DNA from: a virus
IMG/VR virus record: IMGVR_UViG_3300020436_000123
Span: 1-20,523 of that record
Reading direction: 5' to 3' (one strand)
DNA length: 20,523 nt
Part shown: one piece after another, positions 8,715-17,013 of the stretch
How the letters are laid out: each line of letters opens with the position of its first letter
Position numbering within the stretch: the first letter of the stretch is position 1
Notes under the pieces: model-generated
The model's database searches: none
The model's input: the letters and a program-made list of their open reading frames with translations, nothing else
Told to the model about the DNA's origin: nothing
Position numbers and translations under genes: made by a program

Positions 8715-10229
8715 TTAGAATTCCACTATAATCTTGATATCTTCTGTTTGGTCATTAACTCTTGTAATAGGTTTCCTGTTTTCAATATAAATTACATCAC
8801 CGCTATCTGGTTGTAGTTCTGGATTAGCATATCCATTTGTAAATGAAATACTTTGACCATTTATCGTAACTGGACTATCAGCTGATGCATCAGCAATTCC
8901 TTGACCAGCAGTAGTACCACCTTCTATTAGAGCTGTTGTAGAAAAAGCAATATATTTACCGTCATTATTTGTACCATGATTGGTAAATCTCTCTTGTAAA
9001 TAATACAATACATCATTCGAAGCATCATACTCTACTACTCTACCAATAGCGCCAGTAGTTTGTTGTGTCATTTGTTCATCTGCTTGCCAATTTTCATTCA
9101 AACTACCAGATTGAAACTTAATAACTTTAGTTTGTCTAGCAGTAGCTCCTGTAAAATATGTAGTACCACTAGTTGTTCCAAAAGCATAAGGATTTTTCAG
9201 AAGACCAACTCTCCTAAAATCATTTGCCTCTGTTACATCTCCAGCATCAGAGTTAGAAAATGTAGTATTAATCATAACATAATGGCCACCTAATTCATTT
9301 GGAGCATTAGAACCATGACCACCTTTAGGTTGATAAATTGCTTCTATAGCAGCAGAACCAATAGTGCCCATAGATACAACACCAGTGGATTTATTATCAG
9401 TTAAAGCATTTGCTTCTGAATTGTAGATATGTGCTAAGCTAATAGTTCCATATGTATATCCACTTCCTTTAGCTGAGACTGTAGTATCTGTTCCAGCAGT
9501 TAGTCCAAAATGTTGAATTACACCACCAGCGACAGTTATACGAACAACAGCTCCACTACCATCGCCTCTTACAGGAACATAGTAATTACTACCATTCGTT
9601 AAACCAGTACCAGTATTAGTAACACGTAAAGAAACTATTGCTCCATCTGTAGCTGCGCCAGCAACATTAGTATTTGTCGCTACTGGCATAAAATCATTTG
9701 TTAAAAATTTATCTGCATCACTAGCACTAATTGTGTACATATATTGAAGAATATATCCTTGATGTTCAAAGGGAACATTTGTTTCAGATGATGGCTCGTT
9801 ACCAGAAGTCATTGCTGCACCTTGAGCATTATCTAATACTTTGTAAACTCTAAACTGACTCGTTGTAAAATAAAATGTTGAATTATAAATATTTGTTGCA
9901 CCAGAGGTTGTTGTATTAGAAGTACTAATATCATGTTCATACATATCAAAAGTTGCACCATTAGTCCAATTTCTACGAGGGATAACAAAGGAAACATCTG
10001 AAGAACCTAGTTTTTTAGCAGCAAGCATATCATCATAATAATAAAATTCGGAAGTGACATCATCTATCGCTGTGGGTGGAGCACTATCTGAAGCGGCAGT
10101 TGCATCTAATGAACTCCAAGGATGCGACTTTCCTAAAAACATATAATATGAAGCGGCAGTATTTGCAAAATCATCTTTAAAGATTGTTGCATTACTCATT
10201 CTAAATTTTTCTGTAATAATTGCAGACAT
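8715..10229 (-). CDS. gp8: Baseplate wedge protein gp8 (504 aa)
   Basis: Recognised by conserved features of T4 gp8: the N-terminal FLGKSHPWSS (31-40), compared with the GRSEPWSS motif of T4; VIPRRNW (82-88); and the C-terminal end IYIENRKPITRVNDQTEDI (480-498), which matches T4's IYMENRPPI and DQTEEI. T4 gp8 has 334 residues and dimerises in the wedge with gp7, gp10 and gp6. The protein here is longer because of central insertions: a GTGL/GSGY pair of repeats (plus-strand about 9440-9620) and a TTGAIGRVVEY module (about 9010-9115) also seen in the neighbouring large proteins. The ribosome site AAGGGA lies 8 bases before the ATG. It is preceded by the 250-residue gene, not directly by the gp7-position gene as in T4. 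Confidence 0.93.
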   Translation of the reverse strand: MSAIITEKFRMSNATIFKDDFANTAASYYMFLGKSHPWSSLDATAASDSAPPTAIDDVTSEFYYYDDMLAAKKLGSSDVSFVIPRRNWTNGATFDMYEHDISTSNTTTSGATNIYNSTFYFTTSQFRVYKVLDNAQGAAMTSGNEPSSETNVPFEHQGYILQYMYTISASDADKFLTNDFMPVATNTNVAGAATDGAIVSLRVTNTGTGLTNGSNYYVPVRGDGSGAVVRITVAGGVIQHFGLTAGTDTTVSAKGSGYTYGTISLAHIYNSEANALTDNKSTGVVSMGTIGSAAIEAIYQPKGGHGSNAPNELGGHYVMINTTFSNSDAGDVTEANDFRRVGLLKNPYAFGTTSGTTYFTGATARQTKVIKFQSGSLNENWQADEQMTQQTTGAIGRVVEYDASNDVLYYLQERFTNHGTNNDGKYIAFSTTALIEGGTTAGQGIADASADSPVTINGQSISFTNGYANPELQPDSGDVIYIENRKPITRVNDQTEDIKIIVEF

Positions 10230-10247
10230 TTTATTTTTCCCTTAAAC

Positions 10248-10255
10248 TATTTATC
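10248..10255 (-). promoter_or_regulatory. Possible variant late promoter upstream of gp8 (GATAAATA)
   Basis: The coding strand reads GATAAATA, one base from the TATAAATA octamer seen three times elsewhere, 18 bases before the gp8 ATG, a spacing like that of the perfect boxes. It lacks the TT before the octamer that the other three share. In such AT-rich DNA one mismatch is easily met by chance; another GATAAATA lies at 1911-1918 inside the 75-residue gene. Confidence 0.3.
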
Positions 10256-11008
10256 TTAATCTCCAGCAGTTCTTAAAATTTTTAATGCAGCTGTGAATGT
10301 TAATGCAACATCATTAGTTAAACTTTGTGGATGACTTAGTACCAAATTATTTTGATCTGTAACTGTAACAACACTAACCGTACCACTAACACCTGATCCT
10401 GTAACAATCATTCCAGTTGCAATTGTTCCAGAATTACCATCAACAACCAATGTGGTTGTATTACTAGTTGTACCATTAACATTCGCAGTTGCTGTTGTTG
10501 GTGAAGAAGCAAAAATTACTAATGCTTGTTCATTAAACAATTTTGCAGCATTAACCGCATTATCAGCAATGGTTAATGCACCAGTATCAGCAAGAGTTGC
10601 ATCACCAGAAATTACGTTGTCTATAAATTTAGACGTTCCAGCATCGTATATTAATACACCACCTTCTGCTGGAGAAGTGATATTAGTATCTGTTAACCCT
10701 GCTAAGGTATACTCACGGCTATCTACATATGCTTTAATACTTTGTTGTGTTGCAAGATGAGATGCACTATCTGATGACATATTATCCTCATCTTTTATTG
10801 CAGAACCACTGACACCAGTATTAAAAACAGGAGAAGTAAGAGTTATAGTTGTAGCATCAGCAGAAATACCAGATGCTAAAACATTACCATTTCCAAGGGC
10901 AGTATAAATTTCTGTAAAATTTGCATTGATTTTAGTACCAGCACTTCTAAGAGAATCACCAGTACCATCATTTGCTGATGAACCTAGACTTATTGATTGA
11001 TATGCCAT
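10256..11008 (-). CDS. Fibre-like virion protein between the gp7 position and gp8 (250 aa)
   Basis: The N-terminus (SLGSSANDGTGDSLRSAG then INANFTEIYTALG, residues 7-38) is the pattern I know from many marine phage fibre-like structural proteins. The middle has LATQQSIKAYVDSRE (85-99), also common in tail-fibre sequences. Residues 174-239 are a module nearly identical in design to one in the 495-residue protein and similar at DNA level. The protein ends 11 residues after that module, so it has no separate C-terminal adhesin or chaperone domain. It has a good ribosome site (AAGGAG) and its own TATAAATA late promoter. T4 has no gene between 7 and 8, so this is an insertion relative to T4 and may be an acquired extra gene. 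The role, perhaps a small fibre or wedge decoration, is inferred. Confidence 0.75.
   Translation of the reverse strand: MAYQSISLGSSANDGTGDSLRSAGTKINANFTEIYTALGNGNVLASGISADATTITLTSPVFNTGVSGSAIKDEDNMSSDSASHLATQQSIKAYVDSREYTLAGLTDTNITSPAEGGVLIYDAGTSKFIDNVISGDATLADTGALTIADNAVNAAKLFNEQALVIFASSPTTATANVNGTTSNTTTLVVDGNSGTIATGMIVTGSGVSGTVSVVTVTDQNNLVLSHPQSLTNDVALTFTAALKILRTAGD
10292..10495 (-). repeat. Module copy B (about 65 codons) shared with the 495-aa protein
   Basis: This encodes residues 174-239 of the 250-residue protein, with LVVDGNSGTI, GMIVTGSG and VTDQNNLVLS matching copy A at 751-950. About 78% of bases match by eye over the first 190 positions without gaps. It occupies almost the entire C-terminal quarter of its protein, whereas copy A is internal. 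Confidence 0.85.
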
Positions 11009-11024
11009 TACAACTCCTTTACTT

Positions 11025-11032
11025 TATTTATA
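11025..11032 (-). promoter_or_regulatory. T4-type late promoter, TATAAATA
   Basis: The coding strand carries TATAAATA, the T4 late promoter octamer recognised by the gp55-directed host polymerase with the gp45 clamp. It lies 16 bases before the ATG of the 250-residue gene, in the 31-base gap after the gp7-position gene starts upstream, and shares the preceding bases CGTTATAAATA with the box before gp25. It should drive the 250-aa/gp8/2210-aa unit. Confidence 0.75.
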
Positions 11033-11039
11033 ACGAAAA

Positions 11040-14000
11040 TCATTTAATATTAATAACAGATGGAAGAGCAAACGCTTTTTCTTTTGGATGAGTCCATATA
11101 GATAAAGGAAAATCTCTACTGTTACTTTGTTCTTCATCTTCTAATAGAAGATCAAAATTATCTTCTAATAATATATTTTCTGCTTCATCTTGACCGTTAG
11201 CAGCATTTCCATCAATTCCCTCAAGACCAATTCCATCATATTGAATAAAATCAACAAAAGCAATACTACCAAATTGATCAAAATTAGGCCCAGCTGCAGT
11301 ATCAGTGGCATCTTCTAAAATTATATTATCGTTAACATTATCAATAGAATTTGCAACACTATTAAAATTAGATATATCACCATCTAATTTTAAAGTTCCA
11401 CGATTAACATCAGGCCCAAGAGAGAAATCTGGTGGTGATGCGTTATCAGAAAAATCGAAATGTAGTTTTATAGTAGAATCATCAGCAAGAGAGACAGCAG
11501 TATCCAGTGTTAATGTTAAATTCGGTGTTGTTCCAGTTACATTCGTAACTCTTACAACTGAACTAATTCCAGCATTATCAAAAACGTACATATCAACAGA
11601 AGGCACTGTATTATTAGTAATTGCATCTATAACTACAGTTGTGGAACTAGATGTAGCACCAGCAACGGTTGCGATAAGTTCTGTGTCATCAAAACTTTGC
11701 ACAAATCCTTGTTCATTTGTAAATTTTTCAAGATCAATTTTACCACTATTTTCCATAAATGGAAAAAAGTTTAATATTTTTAATGCGTTTGGATTTGATC
11801 TATTAATTGGTTGTGTAGATAAATCAACTTCCATATGTTTTTTTAAAGTAAGGTCACGTTTTGTAGCATTAAACTTAACATCATTATCAGTGGTTAAATC
11901 ATCTATGTCTAATTTTTTAGCAACACCAGCACCAGCATAAATTGAAGTACCATCTGTATCAGTTCCTAATCTACGAGTAATTAAAGATTGAGGAAATACA
12001 ATTTCAAACATAGAAGCAAGTTCTGGTGTAAATGTATCAGTATCACCAGTATATTCTGGTATATCCCTACCAGTAAGAATACTAATACCAGCAGACACTT
12101 GTGTTGCAATACTAACTTTACCAAATACATTAAATCCAGTAGGATGAACAGCTTTTCTTAATTCTTCAAGGTAATCTGATAAAGATGCTCCAACGGCAAC
12201 TTCGTATGAAAATTGTTGATAAAAATATGAGTCTTGTATACGAACTTTAGATTCACCAAGTACACTCAATTTATCAAAAGGATATGACCCAGATTTTGTA
12301 GAAACTAATCCGTTAAAAAGCAAACCCTTTGCAGAACTAACTTTTACTATAGTTGCGTTTGCAGTAGCAGTAGTTATTGTTCTGGTTTCACCATCATGAA
12401 AAACTTCTTCTCTTATTATTTTAGAGCCATCTTCGTAAATCAGATCATTTCCAGTTTCAAGAATTATTTTAGAATTTGCAGATTCAGATGGAGTTATGGA
12501 CAAGAGTTGTGTATTAGAATCAAAACTATGTACTGTTCCAGAGTGGGAAGTTAAAGTGTCACCTGTACTAAATGTTCCAGATATATCTTTTACAATTGTA
12601 TGAACTTTAAATATAGGTTCTGGTACTGTATCATATTCAAACCCAGAATCTACAATTTGAAAATCATCTACTCCACCAATGTTACTTGTGGTAGCAATTA
12701 GTTTGGTATTACTTCCGCCACTAGTCGTTACTGTTACTATAGGAAGAGCACTATAACCAGCACCGCCGTTTATTAATTCAATTTTTCTAATACCTTTATG
12801 ATCTGAATCATTAGTTCCAAGTGATCCTGTAGTATCTGGTTCTAAAACAAATTCACCACTACCAGCTTCGCTAACAATATTGAATACATCTAAAGATGTT
12901 TCTGCAATTAATATATCAGCTTCATATCCAATACCACTAGTGTTTTCTAAAAGAATATTATCTCCAGCATTTGACCCAGAAGTATCAGACCCATTCAAAA
13001 CTATATTTGTTATTTCTCTTACAGCTTGTTCACCACTTTCAATTAATAATTGACCACCATCTGTTCCAGAGTTACCAGCAGTTCCATCCTCTAATCTTAA
13101 CATTCCACTAATAACTGAAACTTTACCAACAGCACTAGAAGTGTTTGCTTGATTATCAGCAGTAAATACTAGAGCATCACCTTCTGCATAACCAGTTCCA
13201 GCATTATCAATAATTACATCATCAATGGAACCTACACTTACATTATCAACATTAAGATTAACTAAACCATTACCAAATGAATTATCCGTAGTTATTTCTT
13301 CGGATTTACTATAAAGCATACCATTAGAAGTTACAGAAGAAGATACTATAATATTTTTAATGGTAAAATTATAAACTAAATTATTAGTTTTTGATATCGC
13401 TGTTAAATTTTCACCAGCAATAAAATCAGATAGACCTTTTGTTATACTATTTGGGTCTAATTCATACTCAACAAATGTTACACCAGCTTGTAGAAATACC
13501 GTAGCACCAACAATTATAGCCGAAGCAACAGAAGTTTCACCAGTTATCTTTTGTCCTATGAAATCATCAACTGAAACATTTGCCGGTAAAGTAGTTCTTA
13601 TAATTTTTGGTATTGTCCATTTACCATCAGAAACCCTCATCATAAATTTTTCTGGATATGTTATTGTAGCATCATCATCTAATATTAACCTAAGAAAAAA
13701 TTTATGGCCCTCAGAAGTTCCCTTTGCAGTATAAAGTTCACGGATAGCTTTAATTAGATTTCTTTTTGAAACACCACTTGCAAGTGTTGCTGGAATAACA
13801 CTCATAAACATTCTACGGAAATTTTCAAGCATAAAATCTACCGTATTATCTGGTTTTGCATATTCCATCAATTGTTGAATATTTTGTACTGGATTAGCAC
13901 GATAAGAAATTATAGTAGCTTGAGCACTAGATGTTGAACCAATAATAGTTTCACCTTCGATAAACTTTTGGTTCGCAGAAATAAATATTCTACCATTACT

Positions 14001-14360
14001 CGTATCTTCAACATGAACAGTTGCAGTAGCTTTAGAAGTTTGACCAGTAATTATTTCGTTATTAACAAATTTTCCTGTAGAACCAGAACCCTCTTCTAAT
14101 ATAATTCTTCCACCCAACCTTAAAGGTCTATTTTTGCCAGGAAGTCCAGCAGTTTCTCCAATAATATACGTTGGATCAAATTCTTCACCTAATAAACTAT
14201 CAATGTTAACTTCAACTTTAAGTTCTGCTGATTCTAAAAATTTATAATAAGATTTTAAAAATTGAACATATACAGGATGATCTGCCTGAATGAAATCAGG
14301 CACTTGTCCTTCTATTAACGGAGATAATTTATTTTCGAGTGTTGGTGGTTGATCAAACAT
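11040..14360 (-). CDS. Large baseplate-type structural protein in the gp7 position (1106 aa)
   Basis: It follows gp6 by one base and is close in length to T4 gp7 (1032 residues), so it is the positional counterpart; I cannot see clear sequence similarity to T4 gp7. The N-terminus has HPVYVQFLKSYYKFLE (28-43); then come GE-x-I/TS-x-A modules (about 85-152), ELYTAKGTSEGHKFFLRLI (about 208-226) followed by a VSDGKW motif, several GxGY-type repeats (NAGTGYAEGD, NGGAGYSALP), and a YFYQQFSYEVAV / VHPTGFNVFGKV block near 710-750. These are familiar to me from large structural proteins of marine T4-like phages. A diverged copy of the 65-residue shared module lies at plus-strand 11461-11675. Recurrent ILLED/ILLEN strands occur, densest near the C-terminus. 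There is no good ribosome site, so translation is probably coupled to gp6. Confidence 0.8.
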   Translation of the reverse strand: MFDQPPTLENKLSPLIEGQVPDFIQADHPVYVQFLKSYYKFLESAELKVEVNIDSLLGEEFDPTYIIGETAGLPGKNRPLRLGGRIILEEGSGSTGKFVNNEIITGQTSKATATVHVEDTSNGRIFISANQKFIEGETIIGSTSSAQATIISYRANPVQNIQQLMEYAKPDNTVDFMLENFRRMFMSVIPATLASGVSKRNLIKAIRELYTAKGTSEGHKFFLRLILDDDATITYPEKFMMRVSDGKWTIPKIIRTTLPANVSVDDFIGQKITGETSVASAIIVGATVFLQAGVTFVEYELDPNSITKGLSDFIAGENLTAISKTNNLVYNFTIKNIIVSSSVTSNGMLYSKSEEITTDNSFGNGLVNLNVDNVSVGSIDDVIIDNAGTGYAEGDALVFTADNQANTSSAVGKVSVISGMLRLEDGTAGNSGTDGGQLLIESGEQAVREITNIVLNGSDTSGSNAGDNILLENTSGIGYEADILIAETSLDVFNIVSEAGSGEFVLEPDTTGSLGTNDSDHKGIRKIELINGGAGYSALPIVTVTTSGGSNTKLIATTSNIGGVDDFQIVDSGFEYDTVPEPIFKVHTIVKDISGTFSTGDTLTSHSGTVHSFDSNTQLLSITPSESANSKIILETGNDLIYEDGSKIIREEVFHDGETRTITTATANATIVKVSSAKGLLFNGLVSTKSGSYPFDKLSVLGESKVRIQDSYFYQQFSYEVAVGASLSDYLEELRKAVHPTGFNVFGKVSIATQVSAGISILTGRDIPEYTGDTDTFTPELASMFEIVFPQSLITRRLGTDTDGTSIYAGAGVAKKLDIDDLTTDNDVKFNATKRDLTLKKHMEVDLSTQPINRSNPNALKILNFFPFMENSGKIDLEKFTNEQGFVQSFDDTELIATVAGATSSSTTVVIDAITNNTVPSVDMYVFDNAGISSVVRVTNVTGTTPNLTLTLDTAVSLADDSTIKLHFDFSDNASPPDFSLGPDVNRGTLKLDGDISNFNSVANSIDNVNDNIILEDATDTAAGPNFDQFGSIAFVDFIQYDGIGLEGIDGNAANGQDEAENILLEDNFDLLLEDEEQSNSRDFPLSIWTHPKEKAFALPSVINIK
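11461..11675 (-). repeat. Diverged third copy of the shared 65-residue module
   Basis: The encoded stretch VAGATSSSTTVVIDAITNNT, then NAGISSVVRVTNVTG, LTLTLDTAVSLADD and an IKLHF end, follows the same order of motifs as the two close copies: V.GATSS.T.LVVD, G.GISG.V.V.TVT, NLVLS..QSL, LTF. It has small insertions and low DNA similarity, so this is a structural resemblance, not a recent copy. Confidence 0.5.
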
Positions 14361-14361
14361 T

Positions 14362-16272
14362 TTAATACGCCGAAACTGAAGCCGTGCTACCCGTTGTTGA
14401 TTGTACAGCTGTACTAGATGTACTTGCTCCAGAAATCATAGTATCTACAGAACCAAGTACAGTTGTATTTACAAAATCAATTTCTAAAATTTGATTTCTA
14501 ACAGGAATAATATCTTTTGAATTTGGTGTTGCTGTAATTCTTATTTTCGTAGAAATATCACCGTCAACATTTTCTACACTGATAATATTAATAGGATCAA
14601 TTTTTAACAGGCCTGTTTCATAATTTATAGTTCCCATTTTATTATTAGTATATGTTCTAACACCACCAAGATTACTATATAAACGAATATTTCCACTTCC
14701 ATCTTCATCAAAGAAATATATTGTTTCTCCGCCGCCACTAATTTTAAACCCTGTAGTAGCTATAATACCACCAGCATCAGAGTTATGACCACTATGTGGA
14801 TTATATAGTTTATTTCTAAAATATATGTTATAACTCATAGAAGAATTTAAAGATGGCGTTAAATATTTTGCCATTGTAATGTTAGTGATATTACTAGTTA
14901 TAGAAGAATCTGTATTATCTATTTTTGCTACAACATCGGAATGTCTAAAAGGTGAAGCAAATTCTAATAAAGTATTATTATTATAACTTTGTAAAGTTTC
15001 AGTAATTTCTGAAGCAATACCATCTATTGTTTTAGTTGTTTTAGAAGTATCAACTAGAAATGACGTACTTAATATCAAATATAATGTTTCTGGATCAACA
15101 ACTTCTGGTGTTATAGATGCAACTTTATATCTTGCAAGATCATTTACTAAAGTATTTTTTTCTGTAGCGGTTAAATTGTTGCCACTTGTTGATTTGATTG
15201 AAATATAAACTTTACCATAAACTGGATCATCCACAACACCAAGAGAAGGATCAAAAGAACCAGTTTCACCGCCCCAAACAGAAACACTTTTTGTATTAGA
15301 ATAAAGTTTTTTAACAAATACTTCGTAATCACTAGTTGTTACACAACGACCTTGAGCAGCATAATCAAGTGGAGCATTTTGTTGTATAGATGAAAGTGAT
15401 TCTGGCAAAGATGCACCTTGAGCAGCTTGAAGTAAAGTAATATCTACATCTGTCACCGTTGCAATTGCAGTTTCATTACGAAAATTACCAGCTCCATTTC
15501 CTAAACCTTCATTACATACTACGTATTGAAGAATAACAATGTTATTATCTGAAAGTTTGTTACCTACTACACCGTCACCAAAATAAACTTCAAATTTACC
15601 GCCAAATGTTTCTTGTAAAAAATATACATTACTGTCAGATTTAACTTGCGTTATGTCAGTAGCTTTTGTATATGTTGTTGTGGTAGAATCAGTAGAAGAA
15701 TTTTGTACTTTAACTGTAAGAGTAGTAGTATCAGCTGTATCATTTGGAATTGTAAATTTTTGTGATACGTCAGAACTATCAACGGTATATCTTGTTGTAA
15801 CATACGTGCCTTCGTAAATAGGTACGCTATCAAATTGAATAAAACCACCAGAACTAGCTGCGGTGATATCAGATATCGTTACATATTGATATCTAACATC
15901 ATCAGCCTGGCCAGTGAAAACAGTTCCAGCATTCATCGTAGCTGTAGATAATGAACTAGTATTTAATTTAACACTAATTAATGCTTTAGCAGCTCTGGTA
16001 GAACTTACTTCATATCCAAGTGTTTTTGCGTGAGAAACTATACTTGATCGGACAGAAGCACTATCAATAAACATTTCATTTGCAAGCATATTAGCGTTAA
16101 ATGCTAAATAATGAGTGTTGTATGCAAGTGTATCCAAAAGAATATTTAAACCAGAACCCTCAAAGTCAAAATCTGTAAATTGTGTTTGCGCTTGAAGAAA
16201 TGTTTTTAAGTTATCTTTTATAGTATCAAAATCAAGTTCTGTTACTCTAAGTCTGTTTGGGTTATTTGCCAT
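14362..16272 (-). CDS. gp6: Baseplate wedge protein gp6 (636 aa)
   Basis: T4 gp6-type wedge protein, the structural ring of the inner baseplate (Baseplate_J family). Recognisable features are the N-terminal FDFEGSGLNILLDTLAYNTH (35-54), the helical segment NEMFIDSASVRSSIVSHAKTLGY (65-87), FEVYFGDGVVGNKL (227-240) and the DYEVFVKKLY / VSVWGG block (315-335) characteristic of the J family. Length is close to T4 gp6 (660 residues). Its ATG overlaps the TAA of gp25 by one base (TAATG), and the gp7-position gene starts one base beyond its stop, so gp25, gp6 and the next gene form a tightly coupled unit from one late promoter. Cysteines are few, as usual for such proteins. The C-terminal 20 residues are a low-complexity Ser/Thr tail. 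Confidence 0.95.
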   Translation of the reverse strand: MANNPNRLRVTELDFDTIKDNLKTFLQAQTQFTDFDFEGSGLNILLDTLAYNTHYLAFNANMLANEMFIDSASVRSSIVSHAKTLGYEVSSTRAAKALISVKLNTSSLSTATMNAGTVFTGQADDVRYQYVTISDITAASSGGFIQFDSVPIYEGTYVTTRYTVDSSDVSQKFTIPNDTADTTTLTVKVQNSSTDSTTTTYTKATDITQVKSDSNVYFLQETFGGKFEVYFGDGVVGNKLSDNNIVILQYVVCNEGLGNGAGNFRNETAIATVTDVDITLLQAAQGASLPESLSSIQQNAPLDYAAQGRCVTTSDYEVFVKKLYSNTKSVSVWGGETGSFDPSLGVVDDPVYGKVYISIKSTSGNNLTATEKNTLVNDLARYKVASITPEVVDPETLYLILSTSFLVDTSKTTKTIDGIASEITETLQSYNNNTLLEFASPFRHSDVVAKIDNTDSSITSNITNITMAKYLTPSLNSSMSYNIYFRNKLYNPHSGHNSDAGGIIATTGFKISGGGETIYFFDEDGSGNIRLYSNLGGVRTYTNNKMGTINYETGLLKIDPINIISVENVDGDISTKIRITATPNSKDIIPVRNQILEIDFVNTTVLGSVDTMISGASTSSTAVQSTTGSTASVSAY

Positions 16273-16706
16273 TATCGTAATCTCTCTAATAATAGTGTTA
16301 GTTCTGCTAACTCTGTGGGAGCATTTAGGACATAAAATTCAACTGTTATTTCATATGCATTACGATCTAAGTCTGGATTGGCTCGAACTCCAACAAGACT
16401 AACTCTTGGCTCAAAATTCTCAATAACTTCTTCAACTTTTTTTGAAAGAATATATGCCGTTACAGGAGTCATTGGTTCAAATAAAATACCTCTAACACCA
16501 GAACCTATTTCTGGATGAAAAGGTTTTTCATAATGATTCATTAAAACTAAATTACGAACAGAACGCTTAACAGCAAGTATATCTGTTAAGGTATTTACAT
16601 CTTTAGTATTACCTGTTCTAGAAAATAAAAGATCAAGATCACGATATTGACGAACATTGCGTGTTATATCATTTTTATTCTGTGCGTCATAATAAGCATC
16701 TGACAT
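16272..16706 (-). CDS. gp25: Baseplate wedge / sheath initiator gp25 (144 aa)
   Basis: GPW/gp25 family protein that joins the wedge to the first sheath disc and nucleates sheath polymerisation. The body matches T4 gp25: KPFHPEIGSGVRGILFEPMT (61-80) corresponds to the PFDPEFG and LFENMTP motifs, and NFEPRV (97-102) contains the conserved EPR core motif shared with T6SS TssE. T4 gp25 has 132 residues. The start is an ATG preceded by TAGGAG with 6 bases between, and a perfect TATAAATA late promoter lies 20 bases upstream. Its position directly before gp6 differs from T4, where gene 25 lies elsewhere, but fits other phages with contractile tails, where the two are adjacent. Confidence 0.95.
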   Translation of the reverse strand: MSDAYYDAQNKNDITRNVRQYRDLDLLFSRTGNTKDVNTLTDILAVKRSVRNLVLMNHYEKPFHPEIGSGVRGILFEPMTPVTAYILSKKVEEVIENFEPRVSLVGVRANPDLDRNAYEITVEFYVLNAPTELAELTLLLERLR

Positions 16707-16726
16707 ATTTAACTCCTACATGGAAT

Positions 16727-16734
16727 TATTTATA
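16727..16734 (-). promoter_or_regulatory. T4-type late promoter, TATAAATA, before gp25
   Basis: The octamer TATAAATA sits in the 32-base gap between the 90-residue gene and gp25, preceded by CGT as in the box at 11025-11032. It leaves about 20 bases to the gp25 ATG, enough for a short leader containing the TAGGAG ribosome site. Confidence 0.78.
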
Positions 16735-16738
16735 ACGG

Positions 16739-17011
16739 CTATCCATCTTGTTTCATACGATAAGGCATTTGTTTTTTCCAACCCGCTTCTTGAGCAGTAA
16801 CTCTAATAAAAGGTTTATTTGTTTCACTTTTACTAGGATTTGGAATAGTAACCATTACACGTTTACCTTCATTAAATGCTTTTTGTTTATTAGATAAAGT
16901 AACTAAAGGTGGAGTCGATTTACGTACAGCATTCATAATAGATTTTGCCACATTTCGTCTTTCACCTTTTGAAATATTTCCTTTACTTTTTCCGCCTTTT
17001 TTTCTTGCCAT
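16739..17011 (-). CDS. Very basic small hypothetical protein (90 aa)
   Basis: A Lys/Arg-rich protein (KKGGKSKGNISKGERRN at the N-terminus, few acidic residues overall) with no membrane segment, Cys or recognisable enzyme motif. The high positive charge over residues 1-30 would suit nucleic-acid or polyanion binding; the second half contains RVMVTIPNPS, which could be a beta strand and turn. A clear AAAGGA ribosome site lies before the ATG, two bases from the stop of the Usg-like gene. It is the last gene of the gp5 unit, and its stop is just upstream of the late promoter for gp25. I do not recognise a characterised family; it may be a minor virion protein or a regulator, and neither is shown. 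Confidence 0.7.
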   Translation of the reverse strand: MARKKGGKSKGNISKGERRNVAKSIMNAVRKSTPPLVTLSNKQKAFNEGKRVMVTIPNPSKSETNKPFIRVTAQEAGWKKQMPYRMKQDG

Positions 17012-17013
17012 AA

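Noticed and set aside
11305-11940. 211-residue open frame on the plus strand
   Set aside because: It lies wholly antisense to the 1106-aa gene, has no ribosome site, and its composition (Ser/Val/Pro-rich) is what antisense of Thr/Gly/Asp-rich beta sequence gives.
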